Position numbers and translations under genes: made by a program | The notes under the pieces: generated by a model | Told to the model about the DNA's origin: nothing | What the model saw: only the letters and a program-made list of their open reading frames with translations | Databases searched by the model: none | Assembly (NCBI GenBank): GCA_934162325.1 | Contig: CAKPIH010000010.1 | Location: forward strand, 1-34,193 | From: an uncultured Bacilli bacterium | GTDB lineage: Bacteria > Bacillota_I > Bacilli_A > RF39 > UBA660 | Reading direction: 5' to 3' | Length of the DNA: 34,193 bases | Shown: positions 7,615 through 16,196 of the stretch, one piece after another | Numbering within the stretch: position 1 is the stretch's first letter | Layout of the letters: each line of letters begins with the position of its first letter

Positions 7615-9600
7615 ATGAAGAAAAAAACAAAGAAAATAATACTATTAAGTTTATCACCATTACTAGTATTTATATTAATCCATATAGTAGTCTTTACCTA
7701 TGCTTTTATAACACCAAAATTAGAAATAAATAAATCACAATCATTCTATTTATATGATACTAAAAATGAATTAGTATTTAATGATGATAAAGATTGGATA
7801 CCATTAAAAGAAATAAGTCCATATCTAGTAGAAGCTACTCTATCAACAGAAGATAAATATTTTTACAAGCATATTGGTTTTGATTATCTAAGAATAGGAA
7901 AAGCAATGATAACAAATATTATCAAAAAGGACAAAAGTGAAGGAGCCTCCACTATTACTCAGCAGTATGCCAGAAATCTTTTTCTAAACTTTGAAAAAAC
8001 TTGGAAAAGAAAAATAGATGAAGCCCTTCTAGCCACTGAATTAGAAGTACATTATAGCAAAAATGAAATACTAGAAGGTTATCTAAATACCATTAACTAT
8101 GGTGGAGTATATGGAATAGAAGCCGCATCTAAATACTATTTCAATAAATCAGCAAAAGACCTCACCCTAGCAGAAGCATCCCTACTAGCAGGAATACCAA
8201 AATCTCCTAATAACTATTCACCAGTAAAAAATTATACTAAGTCCAAAGAAAGACAAAAAATAGTCTTAAAGATGATGCAAAAAAATAAAAAGATAACTAC
8301 TGAAGAATATAATAACGCTATAAATACTAACCTAACTATTATAGGTAAAAAAGAAAAAAGCAATATAACAAGTATTAATTATTTCAAAGACTCTGTATTA
8401 GAAGAATTAAAAAGATTAACAAACATACCAGAAGAAATAACTAAAACAGGAGGTTTAAAAATATATACAACTCTAGATATAGAAGCTCAAGAAGATTTAG
8501 AAAAAGCTGTATATAGTTATATAAACGATGAAACCAAAGTAGAAACAGCCGCTATCATGATGAATCCTAATACTGGAGGAGTAATAGCCATGATAGGAGG
8601 CAATGATTATAATAAAAGTGAATATAATAGAGCCACTAAAGCCAAAAGACAAGTAGGTTCTACAATGAAACCATTATTATATTATACTGCTCTAGAAAGT
8701 GGCTTTACAGCATCATCATCATTTACTAGTGAAAAAACAACTTTTACCTTTGCCGGAGATAAAACATATAGCCCAAATAACTATAATAATTCCTATGCCA
8801 ATTGCCCAATATCAATGGCAGCAGCAATCTCTTACTCTGATAACATATATGCTGTCAAAACTCATCTCTTTCTAGGAGAAAATATGTTAATAAATACTGC
8901 TAAAAGATTAGGAATAACTAGCAATCTAACCGAAATACCATCTCTAGCCTTAGGTACTGAAGAAATAAGTTTACTAGAAATGACAACAAGTTATTCATCA
9001 TTTGCTAATTTAGGATACAAAGTAGAACCACATTTTATTAAGAAAATAGTAGACTCCAAAGGAAATATTTTATATGAAAATAAAGAAGAAAAAGAACTAA
9101 TACTAAATCAAAGTCTTACTTTTATATTAAATGAAATGTTAACATATACCTATAATAAAAACTTTATTGATTATAACTATCCTACTCTAATATCATTATT
9201 ACCTAACATAACCCATAAATATAGCATTAAATCAGGAACAACTGATACTGATTTATTAATAATAGGCTACAATAAAGATGCTGTACTAAGTATTTGGAAT
9301 GGTTATGATGATAATAGTAAAATAGAATCAAAAGAATACTCATATCATAAAAATATATGGATAGATACTATGGAAGCATATTTTAAAGATAAAGAAACAA
9401 CATGGTATGATATACCTTCCAATGTAGTAGGAGTATTAGTAAACCCTATAACAGGTGTAATAGCAAATGATAATGATACAAAAAAAGAAATGTTCTTCTA
9501 TATAAAAGGAACAGAACCAACATTAAATGGAACTACTAAAGATCTAGATGCCGTCTTCAAAGAAGAAAATAGTTTAAATGAACAAAAAGAAGCACCATAA
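7615..9600 (+). CDS. Class A penicillin-binding protein (GT51 transglycosylase / transpeptidase)
   Basis: 661 aa. One N-terminal membrane anchor (8-33) follows a Lys-rich cytoplasmic stub. The GT51 domain (about 55-235) has the catalytic Glu79 in the EDKYFYKH motif, EGASTITQQYARN and KNEILEGYLN. The transpeptidase domain (about 300-590) has the three canonical motifs: S339-T-M-K, S398-D-N and K529-S-G-T. It polymerises lipid II and cross-links peptidoglycan outside the membrane. GAGGG lies 6 nt before the ATG. The C-terminal tail after about 600 is short, with no PASTA or FN3 domain. It is monocistronic, divergent from ywiB, with its own terminator. PBP1A/PbpF-like; the exact orthologue is not resolved. 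Confidence 0.94.
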   Translation: MKKKTKKIILLSLSPLLVFILIHIVVFTYAFITPKLEINKSQSFYLYDTKNELVFNDDKDWIPLKEISPYLVEATLSTEDKYFYKHIGFDYLRIGKAMITNIIKKDKSEGASTITQQYARNLFLNFEKTWKRKIDEALLATELEVHYSKNEILEGYLNTINYGGVYGIEAASKYYFNKSAKDLTLAEASLLAGIPKSPNNYSPVKNYTKSKERQKIVLKMMQKNKKITTEEYNNAINTNLTIIGKKEKSNITSINYFKDSVLEELKRLTNIPEEITKTGGLKIYTTLDIEAQEDLEKAVYSYINDETKVETAAIMMNPNTGGVIAMIGGNDYNKSEYNRATKAKRQVGSTMKPLLYYTALESGFTASSSFTSEKTTFTFAGDKTYSPNNYNNSYANCPISMAAAISYSDNIYAVKTHLFLGENMLINTAKRLGITSNLTEIPSLALGTEEISLLEMTTSYSSFANLGYKVEPHFIKKIVDSKGNILYENKEEKELILNQSLTFILNEMLTYTYNKNFIDYNYPTLISLLPNITHKYSIKSGTTDTDLLIIGYNKDAVLSIWNGYDDNSKIESKEYSYHKNIWIDTMEAYFKDKETTWYDIPSNVVGVLVNPITGVIANDNDTKKEMFFYIKGTEPTLNGTTKDLDAVFKEENSLNEQKEAP

Positions 9601-9615
9601 AAAGATGCTTCTTTT
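9587..9615 (+). terminator. Intrinsic terminator of the PBP gene
   Basis: AAGAAGCA (9587-9594) pairs with TGCTTCTT (9606-9613), then TTTT. The stop codon lies in the loop, so the last codons form the 5' arm. Confidence 0.85.
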
Positions 9616-9833
9616 CCTATCCACTTCAAATACTAAATATCACCAAATAAATAACTTTTTATAGACAATTTAATTGTAAATAATAATCATATATAAATGT
9701 AATAAGTAAATCTAAACTATAAAATTTTCATCACCAATCGATTACGTAGATATAAAGATTTAAAATAGATAGTAATGGCTTGAAATAGTTATCCCAATTT
9801 AACTCTTAAAATAACTTAAAGAGACCACTTACA

Positions 9834-10340
9834 TTACAAAGAAATTTCAAATTCAATAGAATTTAACTTAGATATTTCAAAGTCAGTTCTTTGTATTTGT
9901 TCTTCTAATGCCTTAGATTTTTCTCTAATTTCATCAGCATTATAATTAACCTCAACACAGTCAAAATAAGAATTGTTAACCTCAGTAACTCTTCTTTTAG
10001 CACTCTTACATTTTAATAAATCATCATAAAAAGATTTCAACTTTCTTAAATAAGTATTATCAACAATAGCACTTTGAATAGTTCTACCATCAGATAACTT
10101 AAATGAGTTATTTTTTTCATATAAAGTAGCTTTTAATTTAGATATCTTTTTCAAAATATCTTCTTGTTCCCTCATAGCCTCATCAAAGTCTTTCTTATAA
10201 TCTTTAATAACATTAGTTGTTCCATCAAGTTCAATAATAGTTTCATTGAAAATCATTTCTTCAATATGAGAAGTTATATTGGTAAATTTCTTTTCTTCAT
10301 CCGCTATTATATTCATTAATTCTGAAATATTTGTTTTCAT
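9834..10340 (-). CDS. DIP1984-like coiled-coil protein (tentative)
   Basis: 168 aa from ATG 10340 with GGAGG 8 nt upstream; a longer TTG-initiated reading would run through that SD. The chain is charged and helical throughout. The order of features is two N-terminal helices, a central segment NNSFKLSDGRTIQSAIVDNTYLRKL, and a C-terminal E-I-R-x-K-x-x-x-L-E-x-Q-I-Q-R-T-D segment. This resembles the DIP1984/septicolysin-related family (N-T-N then D-G-x-T-x-x-x-A-I), whose role is not established. No signal peptide or membrane helix. It lies next to a small HTH gene but has a terminator between them. The family match is weak. Confidence 0.5.
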   Translation of the reverse strand: MKTNISELMNIIADEEKKFTNITSHIEEMIFNETIIELDGTTNVIKDYKKDFDEAMREQEDILKKISKLKATLYEKNNSFKLSDGRTIQSAIVDNTYLRKLKSFYDDLLKCKSAKRRVTEVNNSYFDCVEVNYNADEIREKSKALEEQIQRTDFEISKLNSIEFEISL

Positions 10341-10384
10341 ACATATTACCTCCGCTTTCGTATACAATTATACAACAAGAATAT

Positions 10385-10409
10385 AAAAAAAGGTCTCTTT
10401 AAAAGAGAC
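10385..10409 (-). terminator. Intrinsic terminator of the small HTH gene
   Basis: GTCTCTTTTAAAGAGAC hairpin (10409-10393) followed leftward by CC and a T-tract to 10385. Confidence 0.85.
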
Positions 10410-10419
10410 AATGTTATTT

Positions 10420-10791
10420 TTATAAAATAACACCAGCATAAGTATATAGATAATCATTTATAATATTAATATCATAAATATCATTTTCTATACAATAAGA
10501 TATAACTAAGTCAAAATTATTATTTTTACTTAAACTATATCCAGCACTTGAAAGTAAATTATTAAACCTATTTTTATCTAATGATAAAGATAGACATAAC
10601 TTAATAACAGTATTTTTTTTAGGAATATAATTATTATTACATCTTATCTTAGAAAACAATTTTCTATCTATCCCTGCCCTTTTATAAATCTCTGCATCTT
10701 TATATCCACCTTCATCTATGTAAGAAAAAAGAAGACTATTAAATGTCAAAGATTTATTTTGATTTAGATATTCTTTAATTTTGTTATTCAT
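10420..10791 (-). CDS. Small HTH-like protein of the DxxxYKRAxIDRKLFSKIR family
   Basis: 123 aa from ATG 10791, which has AGGAGGT 6 nt upstream; an upstream in-frame start would cover that SD. The centre (YKDAEIYKRAGIDRKLFSKI, then KKNTVIKLCLSLSLDKNRFNNLLSSAG) reads as a helix-turn-helix resembling XRE-type domains. The end (NFDLVISYCIENDIYDINII) is a conserved terminal helix. From memory, this module occurs alone or fused to other domains, such as macro domains, in gut Bacillota; its function is unknown. The usual partner domain is absent here. No signal peptide. Confidence 0.65.
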   Translation of the reverse strand: MNNKIKEYLNQNKSLTFNSLLFSYIDEGGYKDAEIYKRAGIDRKLFSKIRCNNNYIPKKNTVIKLCLSLSLDKNRFNNLLSSAGYSLSKNNNFDLVISYCIENDIYDINIINDYLYTYAGVIL

Positions 10792-10894
10792 TGCTATACC
10801 TCCTGCAGCACCTTTGCTGACACCAAAAAATATAAACAATTCAAAAAATCTAAATCAATAGTATTATATAAACTTTTTTTATAAAAGTCAATAT

Positions 10895-10922
10895 AAAAAA
10901 TCACTAGTATTAAACTAATGAT
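10895..10922 (-). terminator. Intrinsic terminator of prfA-prmC
   Basis: ATCATTAGT (10922-10914) pairs with ACTAGTGAT (10908-10900) with one G-U, followed by TTTTTT (10900-10895). The prmC stop codon lies in the hairpin. Confidence 0.85.
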
Positions 10923-11634
10923 TCCAAATAAATATAAATCTATCTCTACCACTATAATCTTTTTCTAAAGATATATTAACATTATCAAAATATTTATTAA
11001 TAATATTAGTAATATCACTTCCTTGTTTATAACCTATTTCAAAGGCTATAAGAAACCTATTATTTAAGTACTTTCTACATTCTCTAAGTATTTTATCATA
11101 AAAATATAACCCATTATCATCAGCATATAATGCCATATGTGGTTCATTATTATAAACAACATCCATAATATCTTCATCATAACTAATATATGGTGGATTA
11201 CTAATAATAACATCATACTTATCATTAATATTAGAAAAAACATCACTCTCTATAAAATTAACACCAGTATTATTAATTTTATTATTCTCTCTAGCAACAT
11301 CAAGAGCATCTTTAGATATATCAACAGCAGTTACCCTACTATTATCTAATAATTTATTTAAAGTAATAGCAATACACCCACTACCAGTACCAATATCAAG
11401 TATCTTAATCTCATTATTAAAATACTTATTTATATATTTAATAGTTTTTTCTACCAATAATTCAGTCTCAAATCTAGGTATTAAAGTATTCTTATTAACT
11501 TTAAAAATATTACCATAAAAATCAACATTACCAACAATATATTGTACTGGAATACCACTTTCTAATTCTTTAATAGCGGCCTCTATATCTTTATTTTTTA
11601 AATATTTTTTTAAATATTCTATTTCTTTATTCAT
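10915..11634 (-). CDS. prmC: Release factor glutamine methyltransferase
   Basis: 239 aa. The N-terminal helical release-factor-binding part is short (YLKKYLKNKDIEAAIKELES) followed by PVQYIVGNVDFYG. The Rossmann methyltransferase core has IPRFETE, the SAM loop DIGTGSG (GTGSG at 82-86) and the catalytic NPPY at 146-149. It methylates the Gln of the GGQ motif in RF1/RF2 using SAM. It is about 40 residues shorter than typical PrmC, all missing from the N-terminal domain. It lies 7 nt behind prfA, its substrate gene, with a poor SD, suggesting translational coupling. Confidence 0.95.
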   Translation of the reverse strand: MNKEIEYLKKYLKNKDIEAAIKELESGIPVQYIVGNVDFYGNIFKVNKNTLIPRFETELLVEKTIKYINKYFNNEIKILDIGTGSGCIAITLNKLLDNSRVTAVDISKDALDVARENNKINNTGVNFIESDVFSNINDKYDVIISNPPYISYDEDIMDVVYNNEPHMALYADDNGLYFYDKILRECRKYLNNRFLIAFEIGYKQGSDITNIINKYFDNVNISLEKDYSGRDRFIFIWNH

Positions 11635-11641
11635 AAACTTA

Positions 11642-12700
11642 TTAAATAGTTCCTTCTAATTTCTTTCTTTGATCTTCATTAATTAAAGCCTCAATTAAAT
11701 CTTCCATATCTCCATCCATAACTCTATCTAAGTTCATTGAAGTATATCCAATTCTATGATCAGTAATTCTATTTTGTGGATAATTATAAGTTCTTATCTT
11801 CTCACTTCTATCTCCAGTACCAATCTTAACTTTTCTTTCAGCTGCTTCTTTTTCTTCTTGTTCCCTAAGTTTCATATCATAAAGTCTAGTCTTAAGTATT
11901 TTAAAAGCAAGCTCTTTATTCTTAATCTGACTTCTTTCAGTTTGTGAATAAACAATAATACCAGTAGGAATATGCGTAAGTCTAACAGCACTGTCCGTAG
12001 TATTAACACCTTGTCCACCACATCCACTACTTCTTGTTATATCGATTCTAACTTCTGATTCATCAAGTTCAAAATCAAATTCTTCAGCCTCAGGCATAAC
12101 AAGAACAGTAGCAGTACTAGTATGCACTCTACCCTGACTCTCAGTAGCAGGTACTCTTTGTACCCTATGAGCACCACTCTCATATTTTAGTTTAGAATAA
12201 ACACAATCACCCTTAACCATAAATTCAATTTGTGAATACCCACCGGCAGTACCTTCAACAGCATTAAGTATTTCTATTTTCCATCCCTCATTAGAAGCAT
12301 ATTTACTATACATATCAAACAAATCACCAGCAAAAATATTAGCCTCATCTCCACCAGCAGCCCCTCTAATTTCCACGATAACATTTTTTTCATCATTAGG
12401 ATCATGTGGTATTAATAATACTTCAAGTTCACTTTCTAACTTACTTTTCTTTTCCTCAGCATTAGTAAGTTCTTCTTTAGCAAAATCAGCCATATCCTTA
12501 TCTTTTAATAATTCCTTAGCTTCTTCAATATCTTCTAACACTTTTTTATATTCTTTATATACTTCAACAGTTTTCTCTAACCCTGTTCTTTCTTTAGAAA
12601 GAAGAGTCATTTTCTTAATATCCGATATAATCTCAGGACTAGCAAGTTCTTCTCCAATCTCATTATATCTTTTTAATGTAGCCTCTAGTCTATCTATCAT
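11642..12700 (-). CDS. prfA: Peptide chain release factor 1
   Basis: 352 aa, normal RF1 length. An N-terminal coiled coil (1-95) precedes the core with the RF1 codon-recognition tripeptide P184-A-T186 and HTSTA, and the GGQ peptide-release motif at 228-230. RF1 recognises UAA and UAG and releases the nascent chain. The residues around GGQ read SGCGGQGVN rather than the Escherichia coli SGAGGQHVN; such flanking variation occurs in Bacillota and should not affect the catalytic Gln. It is first in a two-gene operon with prmC, from a promoter at 12725-12753. Confidence 0.97.
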   Translation of the reverse strand: MIDRLEATLKRYNEIGEELASPEIISDIKKMTLLSKERTGLEKTVEVYKEYKKVLEDIEEAKELLKDKDMADFAKEELTNAEEKKSKLESELEVLLIPHDPNDEKNVIVEIRGAAGGDEANIFAGDLFDMYSKYASNEGWKIEILNAVEGTAGGYSQIEFMVKGDCVYSKLKYESGAHRVQRVPATESQGRVHTSTATVLVMPEAEEFDFELDESEVRIDITRSSGCGGQGVNTTDSAVRLTHIPTGIIVYSQTERSQIKNKELAFKILKTRLYDMKLREQEEKEAAERKVKIGTGDRSEKIRTYNYPQNRITDHRIGYTSMNLDRVMDGDMEDLIEALINEDQRKKLEGTI

Positions 12701-12724
12701 AGATTATCCCTCATTTCCTTAAAT

Positions 12725-12753
12725 ATTATATAATAAAAAAATAAAAAAGTAAA
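12725..12753 (-). promoter_or_regulatory. Sigma-A-type promoter of prfA-prmC
   Basis: Leftward TTTACT (12753-12748), 17-nt spacer, TATAAT (12730-12725), about 25 nt before the ATG, with a GAGGG-type SD between. Confidence 0.8.
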
Positions 12754-12825
12754 TTAATAATACCAAATTAACTCATTTTCTAAGTATATATCATTAACTT
12801 ATATATAATATATATGGTTGATATC

Positions 12826-12885
12826 TCAACTTAAGACTACTTTAGTAGGCTCAAGTTGACACTTCAAAACCTTAGATTTGAAGTG
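12826..12885. repeat. Two adjacent inverted repeats upstream of the tyrS T-box
   Basis: TCAACTT...AAGTTGA (12826-12832 with 12853-12859) encloses an inner CTACT/AGTAG palindrome. Next to it CACTTCAAA (12860-12868) pairs with TTTGAAGTG (12877-12885). No T-tract follows on the plus strand, and a run of A follows only further on. They lie between divergent prfA and tyrS promoters and outside the T-box transcript. Confidence 0.6.
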
Positions 12886-12921
12886 AATAAACAAAAATTT
12901 AAAAAAAATCATAATTTATTA

Positions 12922-12950
12922 TTGACAATAATAATAAAATGTAATACAAT
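12922..12950 (+). promoter_or_regulatory. Sigma-A-type promoter of T-box-tyrS
   Basis: Consensus TTGACA (12922-12927), 17-nt spacer, TACAAT (12945-12950). Expected start near 12957. Confidence 0.92.
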
Positions 12951-12956
12951 TTAGAC

Positions 12957-13188
12957 ATATTTATTAAACAACGACGAATATTAAGTAATTATTTCAAATA
13001 GTATTAAATATAGAGAGTTAATGTTTGGTGGAAATTAACAATACCGAAATAACGAATTACAATATTAAGAGTTTAATCGGTAAAAACCGTTATCATATTG
13101 AGACAATATTATTAATAAATAAAAATAAAATATTGTAAATAAAGGTGGTACCACGAGTAATTTCGTCCTTTTGGTATCATCTTTTTTT
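12957..13188 (+). promoter_or_regulatory. Tyrosine T-box riboswitch with terminator
   Basis: The 255-nt leader before tyrS holds the invariant T-box sequence AGGTGGTACCACG (13143-13155), whose GGTACCA can pair with TGGTATC (13172-13178) as the terminator stem. A T-tract follows at 13182-13188. Upstream, the stem I landmarks GAGAGTTAATG and GGTGGAAATTAAC (about 13014-13040) precede a candidate specifier loop ACGAATTACAAT (about 13053-13064) with a UAC Tyr codon. Uncharged tRNA-Tyr should pair with both sites and stabilise the antiterminator, switching tyrS on. The exact specifier triplet is read by eye; the downstream gene supports Tyr. Confidence 0.95.
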
Positions 13189-13211
13189 ATATAAAAAAGG
13201 AGAGGATAAAA

Positions 13212-14423
13212 ATGAAATTATATGACGATTTAGTATGGAGAGGATTAATAAAAGACTTTTCAAGTCCAGATTTAATAGATAAGTTAAACAATGAAAAATT
13301 AACATTTTATATAGGTACAGACCCTACTGCCGATTCATTACATCTAGGACATTTATCAAGTTTTTTAATAAGTAAAAGATTAAAAGACTATGGTCATAAT
13401 CCAATCCTATTAGTAGGAGGGGGAACAGGTTTAATAGGAGACCCAAGGCCAACCGCAGAAAGAGACACAATTGTAAAAGAAGAATTATTCAGAAACACAG
13501 AATGCCTAAAAAATCAAGTACAAAGATTATTTGGCTTCAAAGTAGTAAATAACTATGACTGGATCAAAGACATTTCCGCTATCGACTTTTTAAGAGATTA
13601 TGGAAAACACTTCAATGTAAATTACATGATCAATAAAGACATTGTAAGAAGAAGATTAGAAAGTGGCATTACTTATTGTGAAATGTCTTACATGATATTA
13701 CAAAGTTTAGACTTCTTACACCTAAATAAAGAATATGGTTGTACACTTCAAGTAGCAGGTTCAGATCAATGGGGAAATATAACCGCTGGTATTGACCTAA
13801 TAAGAAAGAAAACAGGAGAAGAAGCATATGGTTTTACAATGCCCCTAATACTAGATAAATTTGGAAATAAATTTGGTAAGAGTGAAGGAAATGCACTATG
13901 GCTAGATAAAAACAAAACTTCCCCTTATGAAATTTATCAATACCTAGTAAATACAGATGATTCAAAAGTAGTAGAATACCTAAAAGTATTTACCTTCCTA
14001 TCACATGAAGAAATAAATGACTTAGAAGAAAAAGTAAAAACAGAGCCAGAAAAAAGAGAAGCCCAAAAAGCACTTGCTAGTGAAGTAGTAAGATTCTTAC
14101 ATGGTGAAGAAGAACTACAAGAAGCAATCAAACTAACAGAATGTCTATTTACTGGTAATGTAAAAGAACTAACTGATGAAGAAATAGAAATGGTATTTAA
14201 AGGAATGCCTACTATCGAAACAAAAGAAGATACAATAATAAATATAATGACAAATAATGATATAGCAACATCAAAAAGAGAAGCTAGAGAATTCTTATCA
14301 AATAATGCCATCACATTAGATGGAGACATAATAAATGATGAAAATCATATCATAACAAATAACAAAAAGAATCATATCATCAGAAGAGGAAAGAAAAAAT
14401 ACTACTTAATAAAAATAAACTAA
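13212..14423 (+). CDS. tyrS: Tyrosyl-tRNA synthetase
   Basis: 403 aa, typical of bacterial TyrRS. The class I HIGH motif is HLGH at 44-47 (PTADSLHLGHLSS), and the KMSKS motif is KFGKS at 220-224. The tyrosine pocket region has GSDQWGNI. The C-terminal S4-like RNA-binding domain (about 335-403) ends IIRRGKKKYYLIK. It attaches tyrosine to tRNA-Tyr with ATP. AAAGGAGAGG sits before the ATG. Expression is controlled by the T-box directly upstream, and a perfect bidirectional terminator follows. Confidence 0.98.
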   Translation: MKLYDDLVWRGLIKDFSSPDLIDKLNNEKLTFYIGTDPTADSLHLGHLSSFLISKRLKDYGHNPILLVGGGTGLIGDPRPTAERDTIVKEELFRNTECLKNQVQRLFGFKVVNNYDWIKDISAIDFLRDYGKHFNVNYMINKDIVRRRLESGITYCEMSYMILQSLDFLHLNKEYGCTLQVAGSDQWGNITAGIDLIRKKTGEEAYGFTMPLILDKFGNKFGKSEGNALWLDKNKTSPYEIYQYLVNTDDSKVVEYLKVFTFLSHEEINDLEEKVKTEPEKREAQKALASEVVRFLHGEEELQEAIKLTECLFTGNVKELTDEEIEMVFKGMPTIETKEDTIINIMTNNDIATSKREAREFLSNNAITLDGDIINDENHIITNNKKNHIIRRGKKKYYLIKIN

Positions 14424-14448
14424 AGTTTTCTATGAAACTTTAGTTTTT
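14417..14448. terminator. Bidirectional terminator between convergent tyrS and the small gene at 14430
   Basis: A perfect 12-bp stem (AAACTAAAGTTT at 14417-14428, AAACTTTAGTTT at 14435-14446) with a 6-nt loop. T runs follow on the plus strand, and A runs precede it, so it can work leftward too. Confidence 0.92.
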
Positions 14449-14774
14449 ACTTTTAAAACATTATTGCTCCTATTAGGAATATTAAAATATACTTTTACAT
14501 TATTACTAGTTAAACCATATAAAAAATCCTCAAAGCAAATATCTCTATTATTAATATTAACATAATCATCATATGCCTCTTTAACAAATATTTTCTTATT
14601 ATCAAAACATATAAAATTATTAAACATATAAAATTCATCATCATCTTCAACAATATAACTATTCATCTTAATAGAATAATCATTCATTAAATATGAAAGT
14701 TCACTACAGCTAATTTCTCTTCTAGTTAAAAAAACACCAGCCATAAATGAAGAAAAATTTTCTACATTTTCCAC
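14430..14774 (-). CDS. Hypothetical 114-aa protein
   Basis: The GTG at 14774 has GAGGTG 6 nt upstream and is the best start; a second GTG three codons earlier lies on the SD itself. The protein is soluble-looking: a short helical N-terminus (FSSFMAGVFLTRREISCSEL), a middle rich in Asp, Asn and Phe (EDDDEFYMFNNFICFDNKK), and a mixed C-terminus. No family recognised. It could be a small HTH-like fold from the R-R-E-I-S-x-S-E-L-S-Y-L stretch, but this is weak. It is convergent with tyrS, sharing its terminator, and divergent from tilS. Confidence 0.55.
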   Translation of the reverse strand: MENVENFSSFMAGVFLTRREISCSELSYLMNDYSIKMNSYIVEDDDEFYMFNNFICFDNKKIFVKEAYDDYVNINNRDICFEDFLYGLTSNNVKVYFNIPNRSNNVLKVKTKVS

Positions 14775-14882
14775 TGAATTCACCTCACAATGTAAAATTA
14801 TATATTAAAAATAAACAAAAGTCAAAACAAATATTTAAATTTATCAACTTTTCTGATATAATATATGCTTGAAGGAGGAACT

Positions 14883-16196
14883 ATGAACCAAGTATTAGAA
14901 GACATTAATTTTGATAATTATGTAGTAATCGGTGTCTCTGCAGGACCTGACTCAATGTGCCTATTAGACTTGTTAGAAAAAAAGACAAACAAAATAGTAG
15001 TATGTCACATAAACCATAATATCCGCAAGCAAAGTATAATTGAAGAAAATTATTTAAAAGAATACTGTCAAAAACATAACTTAATATTCGAAACAATGAC
15101 TATAAAAGAATATAAAGAAAATAATTTTGAAAATGAAGCCAGAAAAATAAGATATAACTTCTATGAAAAAATACTAAAAAAATATCATTCAAATCAGTTA
15201 TTTCTTGCCCATCATGGTGATGATTTAATCGAAACAGTATTAATGAAAATAGAACGTGGTTCTAACATTGAAGGTTATGCAGGTATAAAAAGAATAAGTA
15301 AATTGCCAAATTATACTATTATAAGACCATTACTACCATATACTAAAGAAGATATCATAAATTATAACAAATCACATAATATCACATATTATATTGATAG
15401 TTCTAACACAAATATCGACTATACTAGAAACTGGTATCGCCACAAAGTACTTCCTATCTTAAAAGAAAGAAAAAAAGATATCCATCTAAGTTTTCTAAAA
15501 TATTCTGAAACATTACAAGAATATAATGAATACATAGAAAGAACAATCCAAGAAAAAATACCAAATATCTATCAAAATAATACTATCAATATAGATATAT
15601 TAAATAAAGAAGATCCATTTATTCAAAAAAATATCTTATACTACATAATGAATGACTTATATAATAATAAAACTAATATTATCACTAGTAAACATATAAA
15701 TAATATATTATCCCTAATAAATAATAATAAGCCAAACATAAAAATAAATCTTCCTCAAAACAAAATACTAATAAAAGAATATAATAAATTATACATAAAA
15801 GATAATAATAGTAATAATAATAACTATAAATTAGAACTAAAAAATAATATAAATATAAATAACATAACTTTTATATTAAAAGAAAAAGAAGATAGTGATG
15901 GTAACAACATATGTAGACTAAATAGTAAAGATATAAATTTTCCTCTATATTTTCGTAATAGAAAAGATGGCGATTATATAATCCTTAAAAACAGTAATGT
16001 TAAAAAGAAAATAAAAGAAATATTTATTGAAAATAAAATTCCATTATCCAAAAGAAACAATTATCCACTGCTAGTTGATGCCAAAGATAATATCCTATGG
16101 ATACCAAATATAAAAAAAAGTAATTTATGTAATAAAAAAGAAGAAAACTATGATATAATAATTAAGTACATTGAAGGAGATGAAAATAATGAATAA
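14883..16196 (+). CDS. tilS: tRNA(Ile)-lysidine synthase
   Basis: 437 aa from ATG 14883, with AAGGAGG 4 nt upstream; an earlier in-frame ATG at 14865 lies before that SD. The N-terminal PP-loop ATPase reads GVSAGPDSMCLL, with Ala in place of the second Gly of S-G-G-x-D-S. It is followed by VCHINHNIRKQS, LAHHGDDLIETVLM and RNWYRHKVLP, all TilS signatures. The C-terminal part (about 340-437) ends in the TilS_C-like domain. It converts C34 of tRNA-Ile(CAU) to lysidine so that AUA is read as Ile. An extended -10 (TGATATAAT) lies just upstream. It overlaps ftsH by 8 nt, as in the tilS-(hprT)-ftsH neighbourhood of Bacilli. Confidence 0.95.
   Translation: MNQVLEDINFDNYVVIGVSAGPDSMCLLDLLEKKTNKIVVCHINHNIRKQSIIEENYLKEYCQKHNLIFETMTIKEYKENNFENEARKIRYNFYEKILKKYHSNQLFLAHHGDDLIETVLMKIERGSNIEGYAGIKRISKLPNYTIIRPLLPYTKEDIINYNKSHNITYYIDSSNTNIDYTRNWYRHKVLPILKERKKDIHLSFLKYSETLQEYNEYIERTIQEKIPNIYQNNTINIDILNKEDPFIQKNILYYIMNDLYNNKTNIITSKHINNILSLINNNKPNIKINLPQNKILIKEYNKLYIKDNNSNNNNYKLELKNNININNITFILKEKEDSDGNNICRLNSKDINFPLYFRNRKDGDYIILKNSNVKKKIKEIFIENKIPLSKRNNYPLLVDAKDNILWIPNIKKSNLCNKKEENYDIIIKYIEGDENNE

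Noticed and set aside
9616..9833. Possible small gene or RNA in the PBP-DIP1984 gap
   Set aside because: No frame with an SD, and only a weak CTCTT/AAGAG hairpin near 9810-9830; nothing I could support.
14935..14970. TilS inactivated by the S-A-G-P-D-S loop
   Set aside because: Only one Gly is changed to Ala; all other TilS motifs are intact and the gene has a good promoter and SD.
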